Shown in pieces: positions 35,064 through 45,255 of a DNA stretch of 64,000 nt. The position numbers and the translations under genes are program-made. The DNA is from Lunularia cruciata (taxonomy: Eukaryota; Streptophyta; Marchantiopsida; Lunulariales; Lunulariaceae): positions 48,112,001 through 48,176,000 of the forward strand of contig OX419760.1 of assembly GCA_948567375.1 (NCBI GenBank). The letters run 5' to 3'. The notes beneath the pieces were generated by a model, which searched no databases, was not told the DNA's origin, and saw only the letters and a list, made by a program, of their open reading frames with translations. Position 1 is the first letter of the stretch; every line of letters starts with the position of its first letter.

Positions 35064-35456
35064 TGTAACAATATGGAGTTTAGCAATGAAGTTAGTAGGA
35101 CTAACAAAGTAGCAAATAGGAACAAATTAGCCTAGAATATTCTGGATATATCTAGGAAGCTTCTTGGGAAGCTTCATGGCTAGCTTAGCTTGCACCTCAA
35201 GTAAGTAGCTTCTAGAAGCTTCCAAGTAGCTTAGCTTGCACACCAAGTAAACGACTTCTAGAAGGAAGTTAACTTGGCTCGCACTCTAAGAAAGTGGTTC
35301 GAGGAAGCTTCTTGAGGAGCTTTTGAAGGGCCTTGTATGCTACCTATAAATACAAAAGCCAAAGCTCATGCTAGGCATTTGGAGTTTTCCCTCATTCTAG
35401 CATCCTAATGTGAACTTTCATTCTCCTATATCTCTCCTTGGTCTTGGTCTTTTACA
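35064..35456 (+). repeat. 5' LTR of A'
   Basis: It runs from TGTAACAATATGG to TCTTTTACA and pairs with 40353-40766. Most differences between the pair look like transitions. Confidence 0.93.
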
Positions 35457-35457
35457 T

Positions 35458-35469
35458 TGGTATCAAAGT
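35458..35469 (+). promoter_or_regulatory. Primer-binding site of A'
   Basis: TGGTATCAAAGT is close to TGGTATCAGAGC, the initiator-Met tRNA complement, one base after the LTR. Confidence 0.85.
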
Positions 35470-35483
35470 AGAGTCTAATTATA

Positions 35484-36610
35484 TGGATGGAGTTTATGGA
35501 CCACCAAATCCACTTCCACCAAACTATTGGGATTTTTGTGTCTAGATATTACACAAGCATCATTTCACACAATTCATCACCTCGCACTTTTGGTAGGATT
35601 TTTTGCATATGATCACCTTGTCTGAAGAACCCTTGATACTTCTGGTTGTAATTTATGGAGAATGGTGGATGTGCTACATCTATGTGTTAATCAATTAGAT
35701 AAATTGGGAGTAGTGGGATAGAGTAGAAGCTATAGCGGCAATACCGGATGTTATCCTTGCAATGCAACAACAAATTGAGCACCTTACTTGATTGTTGGAT
35801 GAACGAGACCAATAACGACAAGAATATATAAAGAGTGTGCCAGTTTGAGATGGAGAAGATTGCATTCAATTTTCAAAACCCAAGGTGTTTGAAGGCAAGA
35901 ATCTTCCGGGCACAATGGAGAATTTTGTGTTTGACTGCGAACGTTACTTTGAAGCCACTAATCTTCAAGATGAATAGAAATAGATTCTCTTGGCTTCTAG
36001 CCGGTTGGATGGTGTGGCAAAACTTTGGTGGTGATTCCAAGTGGAGCAAGTTGAACGATAGATTGTTGTACCAATTTTGACATGGGCAGAATTCAAGGAT
36101 GCAATACTTGGTCAATTTTAAACTATAAATGCCACTCAAGCCGCATGAGATAAATTGGCGGAGTTGAAACAAATTGGCTTAGTAAGAAGCTACATCACAC
36201 AATTTTAGAACATCATCATGCAAATTCCATATATACAAGAAGGTGAAGTTATGGATAGATTTGTGCAGGGATTGAAGTCCCGAACCAAATTAGAGGTGAC
36301 CATGCAAGAACCACAAAACGTAGAAGAAGCCATGCAATTGGCTGAGCGCTTTGATTCCTTGGTTGCGACAACTTGGTCTCAACCTTGACCTACACAAAGC
36401 TTACCAATACACTATGCACAAGTGGACAACACCAATGGAGATTGATGCTATCCAACGGAGACCACTTGGTACAACGGATAGAGAAAGATTGTGACAAAAT
36501 GGAGGTTTTTTTTATTATTGCCAAGTTGGATATCGTGTTGCTGAATGTCCACTTAGGAATGAGCAACCTCGCAAGTTGCCCAAATAGATTTTGTGGAAAA
36601 AAATGATCAA
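35484..36610 (+). pseudogene. A' gag (capsid and decayed zinc knuckle)
   Basis: The translation gives 'FEGKNLPGTMENFVFD', 'FKDAILGQF', 'EEAMQLAERFDSLVATTW', a gypsy capsid, then a zinc-knuckle remnant 'YYCQVGYRVAEC' near 36,515-36,550 that has lost the first Cys and the His. Several stops are present. Confidence 0.85.
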
Positions 36611-36657
36611 GGAAACAAGGAATCCCAGTAGGAGATTTTGAGCCGCCTACTGGGAGC

Positions 36658-37285
36658 TTGATTAGTTCCAATGGGATTGAAGGCTTGACCTATGCAAGTT
36701 TGCTTCACTTGCAAGGTACAATATCTAATTGGGGTTGCATGATTTTGGTTGATTCTAGAAGTTCAAAGAATTGCATCTCTATGCAAGTAGTGAAGGATTT
36801 GGGTATTCCGATCAAGCCAATGATTGGAAGTAGATTGATGATGGTAGATGGTAGAAAGGGCTCTGCATTCCGTACCTCACATCCTATTACTTTTAAGATT
36901 GGGAAGGAGTATTTGGAGTGTATGAGGTTTGTAGTGGCACCTCTACACTATGATGTCATTCTAGGACTACCTTGGCTTGAATGTCATAAGGCTAAATTTG
37001 ATTGGACCCGACGACAAATTCAAGTACAACACAAAGGTAGGAATTTCTGATTAGGTTGTTTGGCACCTTTAAGTAAGACACCTAAGAATAGTCAGTCCCA
37101 AGATGGGAAGTTTGTTGAGAAGGTAGCCATAGAGCATGCCTTGAAGAGAGAGGAGCTCCAAGATGGGAATTTTGCCAAGAAGGCAACCATGGAGCAAGCT
37201 TCGAAGAGAAATGAGTCCCTAGGTGGGAAGTTTGTTAGTGAAACAGCCATAGAGCAAGCTTTGGAGGAAGATAAGTTTTTTTGCG
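36658..37285 (+). pseudogene. A' protease and repeated linker
   Basis: The open frame 36658-37050 encodes retropepsin: 'MILVDSRSSKNCIS' (DSR for DSG) and 'VILGLPWLECHK'. The linker 37060-37320 has three copies of a ~22-residue unit of the type 'QDGKFVEKVAIEHAL'. A has only one unit at 3,760-3,810, so the linker has expanded. Confidence 0.87.
37100..37285 (+). repeat. Triplicated 66 bp linker repeat in A' pol
   Basis: Three in-frame units begin QDGKF, QDGNF and LGGKF, and end EHALKR, EQASKR and EQALEE. The unit keeps the frame. Confidence 0.85.
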
Positions 37286-38370
37286 GTGTGGATCAAGCCG
37301 ATTGCACAAGGACAATCTGAAGAGAGCCGAGAGCCTCATCAAGCAATGGTTGATTGGATAGTTCAAGAGTTTTTAGACGTGTTTCCAGATGAACTGCCAA
37401 AGGGATTACACTCTGATTGTGGTATGCCCTTCAAGATTGAATTATTGTCAAGAAGTACTCCAGTGAGTAGATCAATCTATTGGCTCTCACCAAAGGAGTT
37501 GGAGGAGTTGCAAACAACACTTACGGAGTTGTTGGAGAAGGACTTCATACAACATAGTACATCTCCTTGGGAAGCATTGATACTATTTGTTCCAAAGAAG
37601 GATGGAAGACTTCATTTTTTTATTGATTATCATGTGCTCAATAAGCAAACAGTGAAGAATGCATATCCCTTGCCTCAAATTGATGACTTGCTTGATCAAT
37701 TGAGTGGAGCACAATAATTTTCCAAGCTGGATCTTTGCAGTGGCTATTGGCAAGTCCCCATTGATAGGGAGGATGTGCAAAAGATGGCCTTTTGCACAAG
37801 GTATGGGCATTTTGAGTGGAGAGTTCTACCTTGTGGGCTCACTAATGCTCCAACAGTCTTCATGGATCAGATGCATTGGGTGTTGGATGGACTATTGGAT
37901 TGGTACATGGTGGTGTTCTTGGATATGTTTTTCAATAAAAGAAATTGACCTTTGAACTGCTACCACCTGTTGGGCCTTAACTCTCAAACCAATAGGCAGC
38001 CCCTTCAAATGTTTTAACAAAATGGGCCTACCGCAGTATCTTAATCTATAGCAAGACAAAGACAGAACATGTGAATCATGTGCAAGAAGTCCTAAGACGA
38101 CCACGACAATGGAAATTTTATTGCAAGAAGTTGAAGTGTGCCTTTTGGCAAAAGGAAGTTACCTTATTGGGGCACAAGATCTCATCAGAGGGGATCAAGA
38201 TGGAAGAGGAGAAAATCAAGGCCATTATTGATTGGCCTACTCCGAAAGATGCTATAGAAGTATGGGCATTTAATGGACTGGCCAGTTTTTACCGATGGTT
38301 CATCCATTATTATGCTCATGTGGCTGCACTATTGATTGATCTCTTGGGGAAGGACTTGAGCTTCCAATGA
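37286..38370 (+). pseudogene. A' reverse transcriptase
   Basis: RT blocks '[13 protein letters not shown]', '[15 protein letters not shown]', '[19 protein letters not shown]' and '[13 protein letters not shown]' are open to 37,717. A stop follows, then 'VLDGLLDWYMVVFLD', and at this point the second catalytic Asp is replaced by a foreign 118 bp piece (37925-38042). The thumb/connection follows at 38,071-38,370 ('SSEGIKMEEEKIKAIIDWPT'). Confidence 0.9.
37925..38042. other. Foreign 118 bp piece in the A' RT active site
   Basis: Compared with A at 12,191-12,205, the sequence between the first GAT of FLDD and 'AATCTATAGCAAG' has been replaced by unrelated sequence, and about 7 bases of the RT are missing. 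No target duplication or terminal repeat is visible. On the minus strand it is open ('PILLKHLKGLPIGLRV'), and its source is unknown. Confidence 0.8.
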
Positions 38371-38815
38371 ACCACCAAGCACAAAGAAGCATTCCATAAG
38401 TTGAAACATATGGTGTCTTCAAGGCCCATTCTTCAACCATATGATCCTTAGCTACCCTGTGTGGTTGATTTTGATGCTTCTAACTTTGCAATTGGAATCA
38501 TGTTGCAACAAGAATTCCTAGATGGACTACATCCAATTGCCTTTGTGTCTTGCCGACTCAATATGGCTAAAAGAAACTACTCTGCTTGATATTGAGAACA
38601 ACTTGCAATGGTATATGCCACCAAGGTATGGAGGCATTACCTCTTGGGGAAACAAGTGATCATGCAAATTGATCACAAACCATTGTTGTAGACCTTACAC
38701 TTGGAACACATGAAGAGTCAACATCATCAATGGGAGGAATAACTCCAATTGTTTGATATCAAACTTGAGTATAAACCAGATTATTTCCACATCATCCCTG
38801 ATGCTTTATCATGAT
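38371..38815 (+). pseudogene. A' RNase H
   Basis: 'VVDFDASNFAIGIMLQQEF' (about 38,462-38,518), 'PIAFVSCRL', and 'VIMQIDHKPLL' (about 38,659-38,690) are the RNase H strands. Stops follow 'NYSA' and 'PLL'. Confidence 0.88.
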
Positions 38816-40020
38816 GACCTAATTTGAAGTCTCTCTCTCTCATCACAATGGCAATTACGATGGTGTCAATTGACTCCAAGGTCCAAATGAGTTTCAGTCA
38901 ACTCCACAACAAGATCCCTTCTTCCAAATGGTACATGGTTGCCTTATAGCATGAGACAAGGAGTACAACACCTTCTCTATCAAGGAGTGCCCTCTATTCC
39001 ATCAAGACCGGATCTATGTTCTAGCCAAAGGTGATCTTTGACTTGTGTGCCTCAAGAAGCCCATGATTTACCCATAGTTGGTCACATAGGTGTGGACAAG
39101 ACCTTGGGTACCCTCTAACGCCAATCGTGGTGGCCCAACATGACACAAGATGTTCAAGAATTTGTCTGATTGTGTGAGAGCTACCAACGCAATAAGGCCA
39201 GCAACCAAAAGCCAAGTGGACTCCTTCAACCACTCACCATTCTATCCGCTTGATGGGAGCCTGTGAGCTTGGATCTCATCACATCCTTGCCCAAGATAAA
39301 GCAAGGACACACAACAATCGTGGTGTTTGTGGATAAGCTTAGTAAGCAAATCCACTTGGCACCAACTTGTGATACCGTGGATGCTCCAACCTTAGCGCAA
39401 ATCTACTTTGACAATGTCTTCAAGCATCATGGGATGCCACATGTACTCATCTCCGACTGTGATCCTTGATTTACCGAGAAGTTTTGGCAAGCACTCTTCT
39501 AGATACTCGGCACCAAGCTTGCTTTGTCCACAGCCTATCATCCTCAAACTGATGGACAAACTGAACTTGCAAATCATACATTGGAGGATATATTATGTGC
39601 CTTCGTCAATGTCCACCATACCAATTGGGATGAATGTCTTGCAATTGCAAAATTTACCTACAACAATTCCAAATAGGCAAGCACCAAATTTCCTCCTTTC
39701 TTTTTCAATTTTGTCCAAGATCCGCCTGTTCCAGATTCTCTTCTTGCTTCCTTTCCATCTCAAGTTCCTCATACTTCAACATTCTTGACCACTATATCCC
39801 AATCTCTCCAACAAGCCAAATCTCACCTCCTTGTTGCTCGGAATCGTCAAAAACCATATGCGTACCACCATCATCATGATCTCACCTTTGAAGTTGGTGA
39901 TAAAGTCATGTTATCCTCTAGTAACCTCCCTCTCCCCCTTGATACCCAATTTTGTAAATTTGCCCCTAGTTAGATAGAACCCTTTGATGTCACCCAAATT
40001 GTCTCTCCTGTTGCTTATCG
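38816..40020 (+). pseudogene. A' integrase
   Basis: 'SLDLITSLPKIKQGH' (39,265 on), 'LISDCDP' (about 39,450) and 'HPQTDGQTELANHTLED' (about 39,539-39,590) keep the D, D and E catalytic positions. The zinc-finger part upstream (39,000-39,210) is in broken frames. Stops occur after 'CDP' and in 'QALF'. The frame moves again before the C-terminal 'FEVGDKVMLSSSN' (about 39,887-39,925). Confidence 0.9.
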
Positions 40021-40338
40021 ACTTGCCTTGCCTTGTCATTTGCGTATCCATCCTATCTTTCATGTTTTCAAGTTGAAACCCTTTGTTCCTAAACCCTCTT
40101 CCTTTTCCTCTCGAGTCCAACCTCCCCCTCCTCCTATCCCTATCAATGATCATGAGGAGTACGAAGTTGATTGTATCCTTGCACGTTGCCATATTCAACG
40201 AGGCCATTGACAACATACGGAGTACAAGGTCCTTTAGAAAGGATATCCCCTTCATGATGCCACATGGGAACCTCCAAAATGCACAGACGGCCATCCAAGA
40301 GTTTGAAGATTTATTGGCAACAAGGACGTCACCAACTA
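40021..40338 (+). pseudogene. A' chromodomain
   Basis: 'LRIHPIFHVFKLKPFVP' is followed by 'EEYEVDCILARCHIQRG', then, after a stop, 'EYKVL' and 'KGYPLHDATWEPP', the typical chromodomain core. It confirms the chromovirus assignment for A, A' and B. Confidence 0.88.
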
Positions 40339-40352
40339 GGGGTGGGGGAATA
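40339..40352 (+). promoter_or_regulatory. Polypurine tract of A'
   Basis: GGGGTGGGGGAATA lies directly before the 3' LTR. Confidence 0.85.
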
Positions 40353-40766
40353 TGTAACAAAAGGGAGTTTAGCAACGAAGTTAGTAGGGCTAACGAAGTA
40401 GCAAATAAGACAAATTAGTCTAGAATATTCCAAAAGTATCTAGGAAGCTTCTTGGCTAGCTTAGCTTGCACCTCAAATAAGCAATTTCTAGAAGGAAATT
40501 TCTAGAAGTTTCCAACTAACTTAGCTTGCATGCCAAGTAGACTGCTTATAGAAAGAAGTTTCTTGAGAAGCTTCTTGGTTAACTTAGCTTGCACTCTAAG
40601 AAAGTGGCTTGAGAAAACTTCTTGAGAAGCTTCTGAAGAGCCTTGTATGCTACCTATAAATACCAAAGCCGAAGCTCATGCTATGTATTTGGAGTTTTCC
40701 CTCATTCCAACATACCAATGTGAGCTACCATTCTACTATTTCTCTCCTCGATCTTGGTCTTTTATT
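40353..40766 (+). repeat. 3' LTR of A'
   Basis: It begins TGTAACAAAAGG. The final CA has changed to TT (TTTTATT). GTCTC follows and E copy 2 resumes. Confidence 0.9.
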
Positions 40767-41175
40767 GTCTCCAAGTATAGAGATATGCAGCGAGGTCAAC
40801 TCTTTGTTCTTCTAGCCTTTGGAATTATATGGAGCAATAGACATGGCATTTGACACAAGGAGTGTATGAGAACTTAGCATATTAGAGTAAATACCACTCT
40901 CACTCTCATACTTTGTAGTATACTTTAGACAGCATGTGTACATTGCTCACATGGAACATTGGTTGGTGCAATCAAAAGGAGAGCAATCACTCTAGGTGAT
41001 GCTTCTTCACATGTTCCAATAGTTTGTAGACCTTCCTACTTGCATAGCTAAGATATCTTAGGTGTGGTAGCCCAGATTTCTCATTTAGAAACGATTGGGG
41101 CATAGCCCCATTCTCCCTCTTTTGTCTCTCCCTTGTATGGCTTGATGTGGTCTTCCCGTCCTTCTTGTTTTCTAT
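40767..41175 (+). mobile_element. E element copy 2, 3' end with inverted-repeat arm
   Basis: It continues the nuclease-like frame ('SKYRDMQRGQLFVLLAFGI') broken at 35,063, then the 3' tail 'GCATAGCTAAGATATCTTAG', and ends in a minus-oriented arm (41,094-41,175: GGGGCATAGCCCC, TTTTGTCTCTCCCTTG, TCTTCCCGTCCTT). The same tail and arm end the array at 50,855. Confidence 0.82.
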
Positions 41176-41967
41176 GAGGTTGGCTTTTACTAAAAAGAGA
41201 TTATCGAGCTCCCAAGGGGTTAAGACTCCAAAGAATCTACACTTGTTTGAAGCGTCACCGTAATGTAGATGGCGAGGAAGAACATGTAGTGGTACATGGA
41301 GGGGGAATGTGTGTACTACTCTATGCAAGAAACTTCATAAATCGAAACAATTCATGATCTTGAGGTGGTCCACTAACGAGAGTATATCTAATCTGTCACA
41401 GTTCAAAGTATAGTCTCTTGCTTCCCCTTGGTCCCATCCAATGCAGCCAGTCAATCAATCTGTCCAGGCTAATCATCACTCAAACATCAAGTCAGCTACA
41501 TGGTAACGTATTAGTTAGGCGTTGGAAAGCGATAGAAGTGTCTATGATATGTGATCGTATCTCTCTGGCGATTTGGATTTGCCATAGCCAGGTTCTCAGC
41601 GCGTTGTCTAGACCTTGTCTTTTCCAGAGCTCATGAGAAGCAGTTTAGAGAGTGTGGTGTGGCCCACCATAACGACAAAAGAGCCCAGAGTGCGATGTCT
41701 GTGGTTGTCTTGAATTTTGATACCAAGTTCTCTTTTGGTGATCACTGTGATCTTCTCCTCATTGTTTCTGCTGGTGCTCTGCTGCCGAGTGGAGGTGCAT
41801 GGGTTAGAAGGAATTGTACGGTATCTCCATTGGGGATTCCTTCTATTCAAACCGGAACCGGTTGTGTCTGTCACATAAGAGCAGAGCCGATCAATTTTCA
41901 GCCTTCTGAGCGTCGATCAATTTTTTCCCAGGGAATTGAGGACGAGGAGGACGAACAATTTGCAGTG
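41176..41967. other. Upstream region of the phosphatase gene
   Basis: It holds no repeat that I recognise. It should contain the promoter and 5' UTR of the phosphatase. An in-frame ATG at 41695 opens without a stop into the gene. Confidence 0.5.
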
Positions 41968-44900
41968 ATGGAGGGCGGTCGAGTTCCAGAGTTCATGATC
42001 GTCTCCGATTTGGATCACACTATGGTTTCTCCACTGGTCCTTCTTCTGGCGATGACAGGGACTGATCGGTTGCTCAATTAGATTTTGGGCTGCGGGACCG
42101 CATGCAATGAGCTCCAGATGAACTGAATAGATCCTACTGCTATGCACTCATGGGACGTGTGTTAGAATCACATGTTCATGCCACGAGCAATTTTCACAAG
42201 ATGATTTTGAGTTGTGGGAAATGAACGAGTTGGACTTGAATTCCGGACTAGTTTTTGACAGGAGAGATTGGGTTTTGTATTTTACAGGTGGACCATAAGG
42301 ACCCGGACTATACATCACTCTTGAGGTTCGATGCCCTGTGGGAAGCGCATTACCGGGTTAACTCGCTGCTCATTTTTTCAACGGGGAGGTCCCCGGCTCT
42401 GTACCATGAACTGAGGCAAGAGGTGCCTCTCCTCACCCCTGGTATTGCTATCATGTCCGTCGGGACAGAAATCAGATACGGAGACACTATGGAGGAGGAT
42501 CATGGGTGGGCTAAAGAGCTTAGCGTTGGATGGAACCGTGAAACTATCGTGGAGGAGGCGAACAAATTGGGTCTGAAGTTTCAGGTAGAAGAAGCTTTCA
42601 ACATTCTATGCTCTGGAGAAGCTTGGAGCAGAGGGTCCAAGCTCTCTTGGTGTGGCTGTGCGATTGGATTCTTACCATTATTTAAAGACGAATAGAATGA
42701 CATCTCAATTTGAGAGAAGGTTGCAGGCAAGAAAGGTGTCAACCTTCTTGACAAATAGCTTGACGAATCACTTCTTGGGGGTTTGTCTATGCACATGGTT
42801 GTTTCTTTTCCAAGTGTTTACTGATTTGTAACTATTAGTGATTGTTTCCCGGATGCACCGCAGTGTGATTCTGAGCAAAGGCCGCACAAAGTGAGCTTCC
42901 ATGTTAAGAAGGAAGATGCACCGGATGTGATCAAGAGCCTCAAGGAAGTTTTCGCAGCTCGTAAGGTAAGGGTAACATTATTTTGTAGACAAGTTTGTCT
43001 ACAAAAATTGACTTTAACCAGGTTCTCTTGAGTAGATTTGCAAACCATCGTACAATGTACCACGACCCGGAGTAGGTTCTGAGTTTCTTTCTTAGTCACG
43101 AAATTTTCTGCTGTGTTTTAGGACAGGAAGTTTTAGTTCTTACCTAGCTGCGTATTTCTTGCAAAGTAATCACTTCTTAAAGACCCGGCAATGTGACTCG
43201 GATTTAGACAGGACATAGGTATAAGCACTGAATTGCGATTATGTTTGAAAGTCCGCGAAGAACGTAGTCTCATTCTTGCGTTACCGGGAAGGCAAGTAGT
43301 ACGTGTTTGTTTGATGGCCAGCGTTTCACTCGAACGAGGTATTTGTGCACCCCCTTCAATATCCTGAGGAGAAGTTCATCGATGGGCACAACTGTAATTG
43401 CAGCTTAAAGCTAAAGTCATCTACAGTGGAGGAATTGATCTGGATGTGCTTCCTGAAGGAGCCGGAAAGGGTCAAGCCCTTGCGTACCTACTGAGAAAGT
43501 TTAAAGCCGAGGGGACAACCCCAAAAAATACGCTTGTCTGTGGCGACTCAGGCAACGATGCTGAACTTTTTGAGGTGGCAGATGTGCATGGAGTGCTTGT
43601 AAGCCCTTCTCCCTGCTCCCTTAATGAGTTGGTCGCTGGGAAGGATACATATTTTTCCCTGCATGCATTCATGGACCAGGCGTTTGAACCGTGGGCGAGC
43701 ACTGTAGATGACTGTTTCAATGGTGAAGAGTTCTTTCCTTGTAACATTTAGAAAGCGATCCATCCCCTGGAAGGCTGCTGCTGGCTATGATGAATTACGA
43801 GCCAGTCATGAGCCAGTTATGTTCAGACATCGTCTGGTTTAACATGGAGTCTGCATTGTACACTGGACGTTTTATTTGTAGGTAGGAAATGCCCAAGAGG
43901 AGTTATTACATTGGTACGATCAGAACGCCAAGGACAAATCAAACATTTTCCACGCAACCGAGAGGTGTGCAGCTGGAATCATTCAAGCTATGGAGCACTT
44001 CAAGTTCACTCCTTACGTGTCCCCCCGAGATTTGTCAACAAGTGATTTGAAAAAGGCAGAACAACCCAAGGGACTTACCGCAGTGGCTCATGAGATTGTA
44101 GAGTATCAGCTCCAGTATGAAAGATGGTTCAAGGGAGCAGTGGATAACACCGACGCAGAATTCCAGCGCTTGAAAGTTACACTGGTGCGTAAATATAAAC
44201 ATTATTGTTCAATGAGTGCACGCTCCACTATGTTTGCCCTGATTATATTAGTTGTGACGAGGCATATAATTACAAACGAGCTGACTCTTACTGGTTCTAT
44301 GAATTTAGCTGCCAGAGGCAACCCTGTTGCACCCTTGGGGAGTGGAAAGTGTCCCTTTCAAATCAGTTGAGAATGCCCGCAAAGCTTATGGGGTCCAGAA
44401 GGGAAAGAATTTCCGGATATGGATTGATCGAGTTCGCATCAAAGAAGTCACTGAAGGAATCTGGGCTGTGAAATTTGACAAGTGGACGAAATCAGGTATC
44501 TTACTCTAGAAAGCCCCATAGCCGACGAGGATTTATGAAAGTAAGGGAGAGTTCATGATCCACAATAGAGCATCCACGCGATTTAGTCGTTAGTAGCTCC
44601 TTATCCTCCATCTTCCATGAGAACTCATGGAAATTTGTATGTGAGTTGCTCCTGAGTTCTTGACGTCCTCTCCATGTTTCAAGGCAAATGATGTCACTTT
44701 TGATGTATTTTTCGTACATACTTATGTTTGCTTTGCCGAGTGTACCTTTTGCCCATAATCAACTTGACTTCATTTCCAAATGCTGAAACTTAATCTTTCT
44801 TGTGAACGCAGATGAGGAACTGAGCTGTCGCCTGACCTCTGCCATGCTGGTGAAGAAGGTATTGCACTCATCCGGTCAAACTTTCTCTTTAGGAAGGTGC

Positions 44901-45255
44901 CTCCAGTAGTGTAAGCATCAGTGGCTGATTCATCTCATAACGTAGTGAGGTACTCACCTAGAAGATATTTGTCCTCTTTCGCTCTCGACAGCTTTACATG
45001 ATAAGCAAATTGAAGTCAGTTACTCCTTTACAGGAAGTAGCAGAGTAGATACTTCGTGTAGATATTTCTTCAGGACGTGAACGTTTCGCTGTCGTTATCT
45101 GCTTCAAACATAATCTTCTTCGTTCATACTAAATTTTCCTTCTGCTGCAGGATGACACACCGAATGGCGTGGCATGGGCTCACATTCATGAAACTTGGCT
45201 TCTTGGATATTCCGGCAAGACCCCCGAATATGTGACGAAGCCCAAGCAGACCTGA
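41968..45255 (+). CDS. SPP: Sucrose-phosphate phosphatase (sucrose-6-phosphatase)
   Basis: The enzyme hydrolyses sucrose-6-phosphate to sucrose and phosphate, the last step of sucrose synthesis in the cytosol. I assign eight exons with GT-AG borders: 41968-42024, 42288-42584, 42864-42965, 43404-43598, 43882-44184, 44309-44495, 44812-44858, 45151-45255. Joined they give 430 residues without a stop, close to the usual ~420. HAD motif I is 'SDLDHTMV' (Asp14, Asp16), motif II 'STGRS' (Thr51), the motif III Lys is in '[12 protein letters not shown]' (K174), and motif IV is '[10 protein letters not shown]' (Asp200, Asp204). The plant-specific S6PP C-terminal domain follows from about residue 290 ('YERWFKGAV', 'LHPWGVE', '[10 protein letters not shown]', '[11 protein letters not shown]'). 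The start was chosen by family alignment. It appears functional. Confidence 0.95.

Larger units (their letters stand above)
35064..40766 (+). mobile_element. Ty3/gypsy chromovirus A'
   Basis: A complete 5.7 kb chromovirus of the same family as A and B, inserted in E copy 2. Flanks GTCTA (35059-35063) and GTCTC (40767-40771) are the 5 bp target duplication. The order is LTR, initiator-Met primer site, gag, protease, RT, RNase H, integrase, chromodomain, purine tract, LTR. It keeps longer open frames than A or B, but it has stops and a 118 bp foreign piece in the RT catalytic box. Confidence 0.95.
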
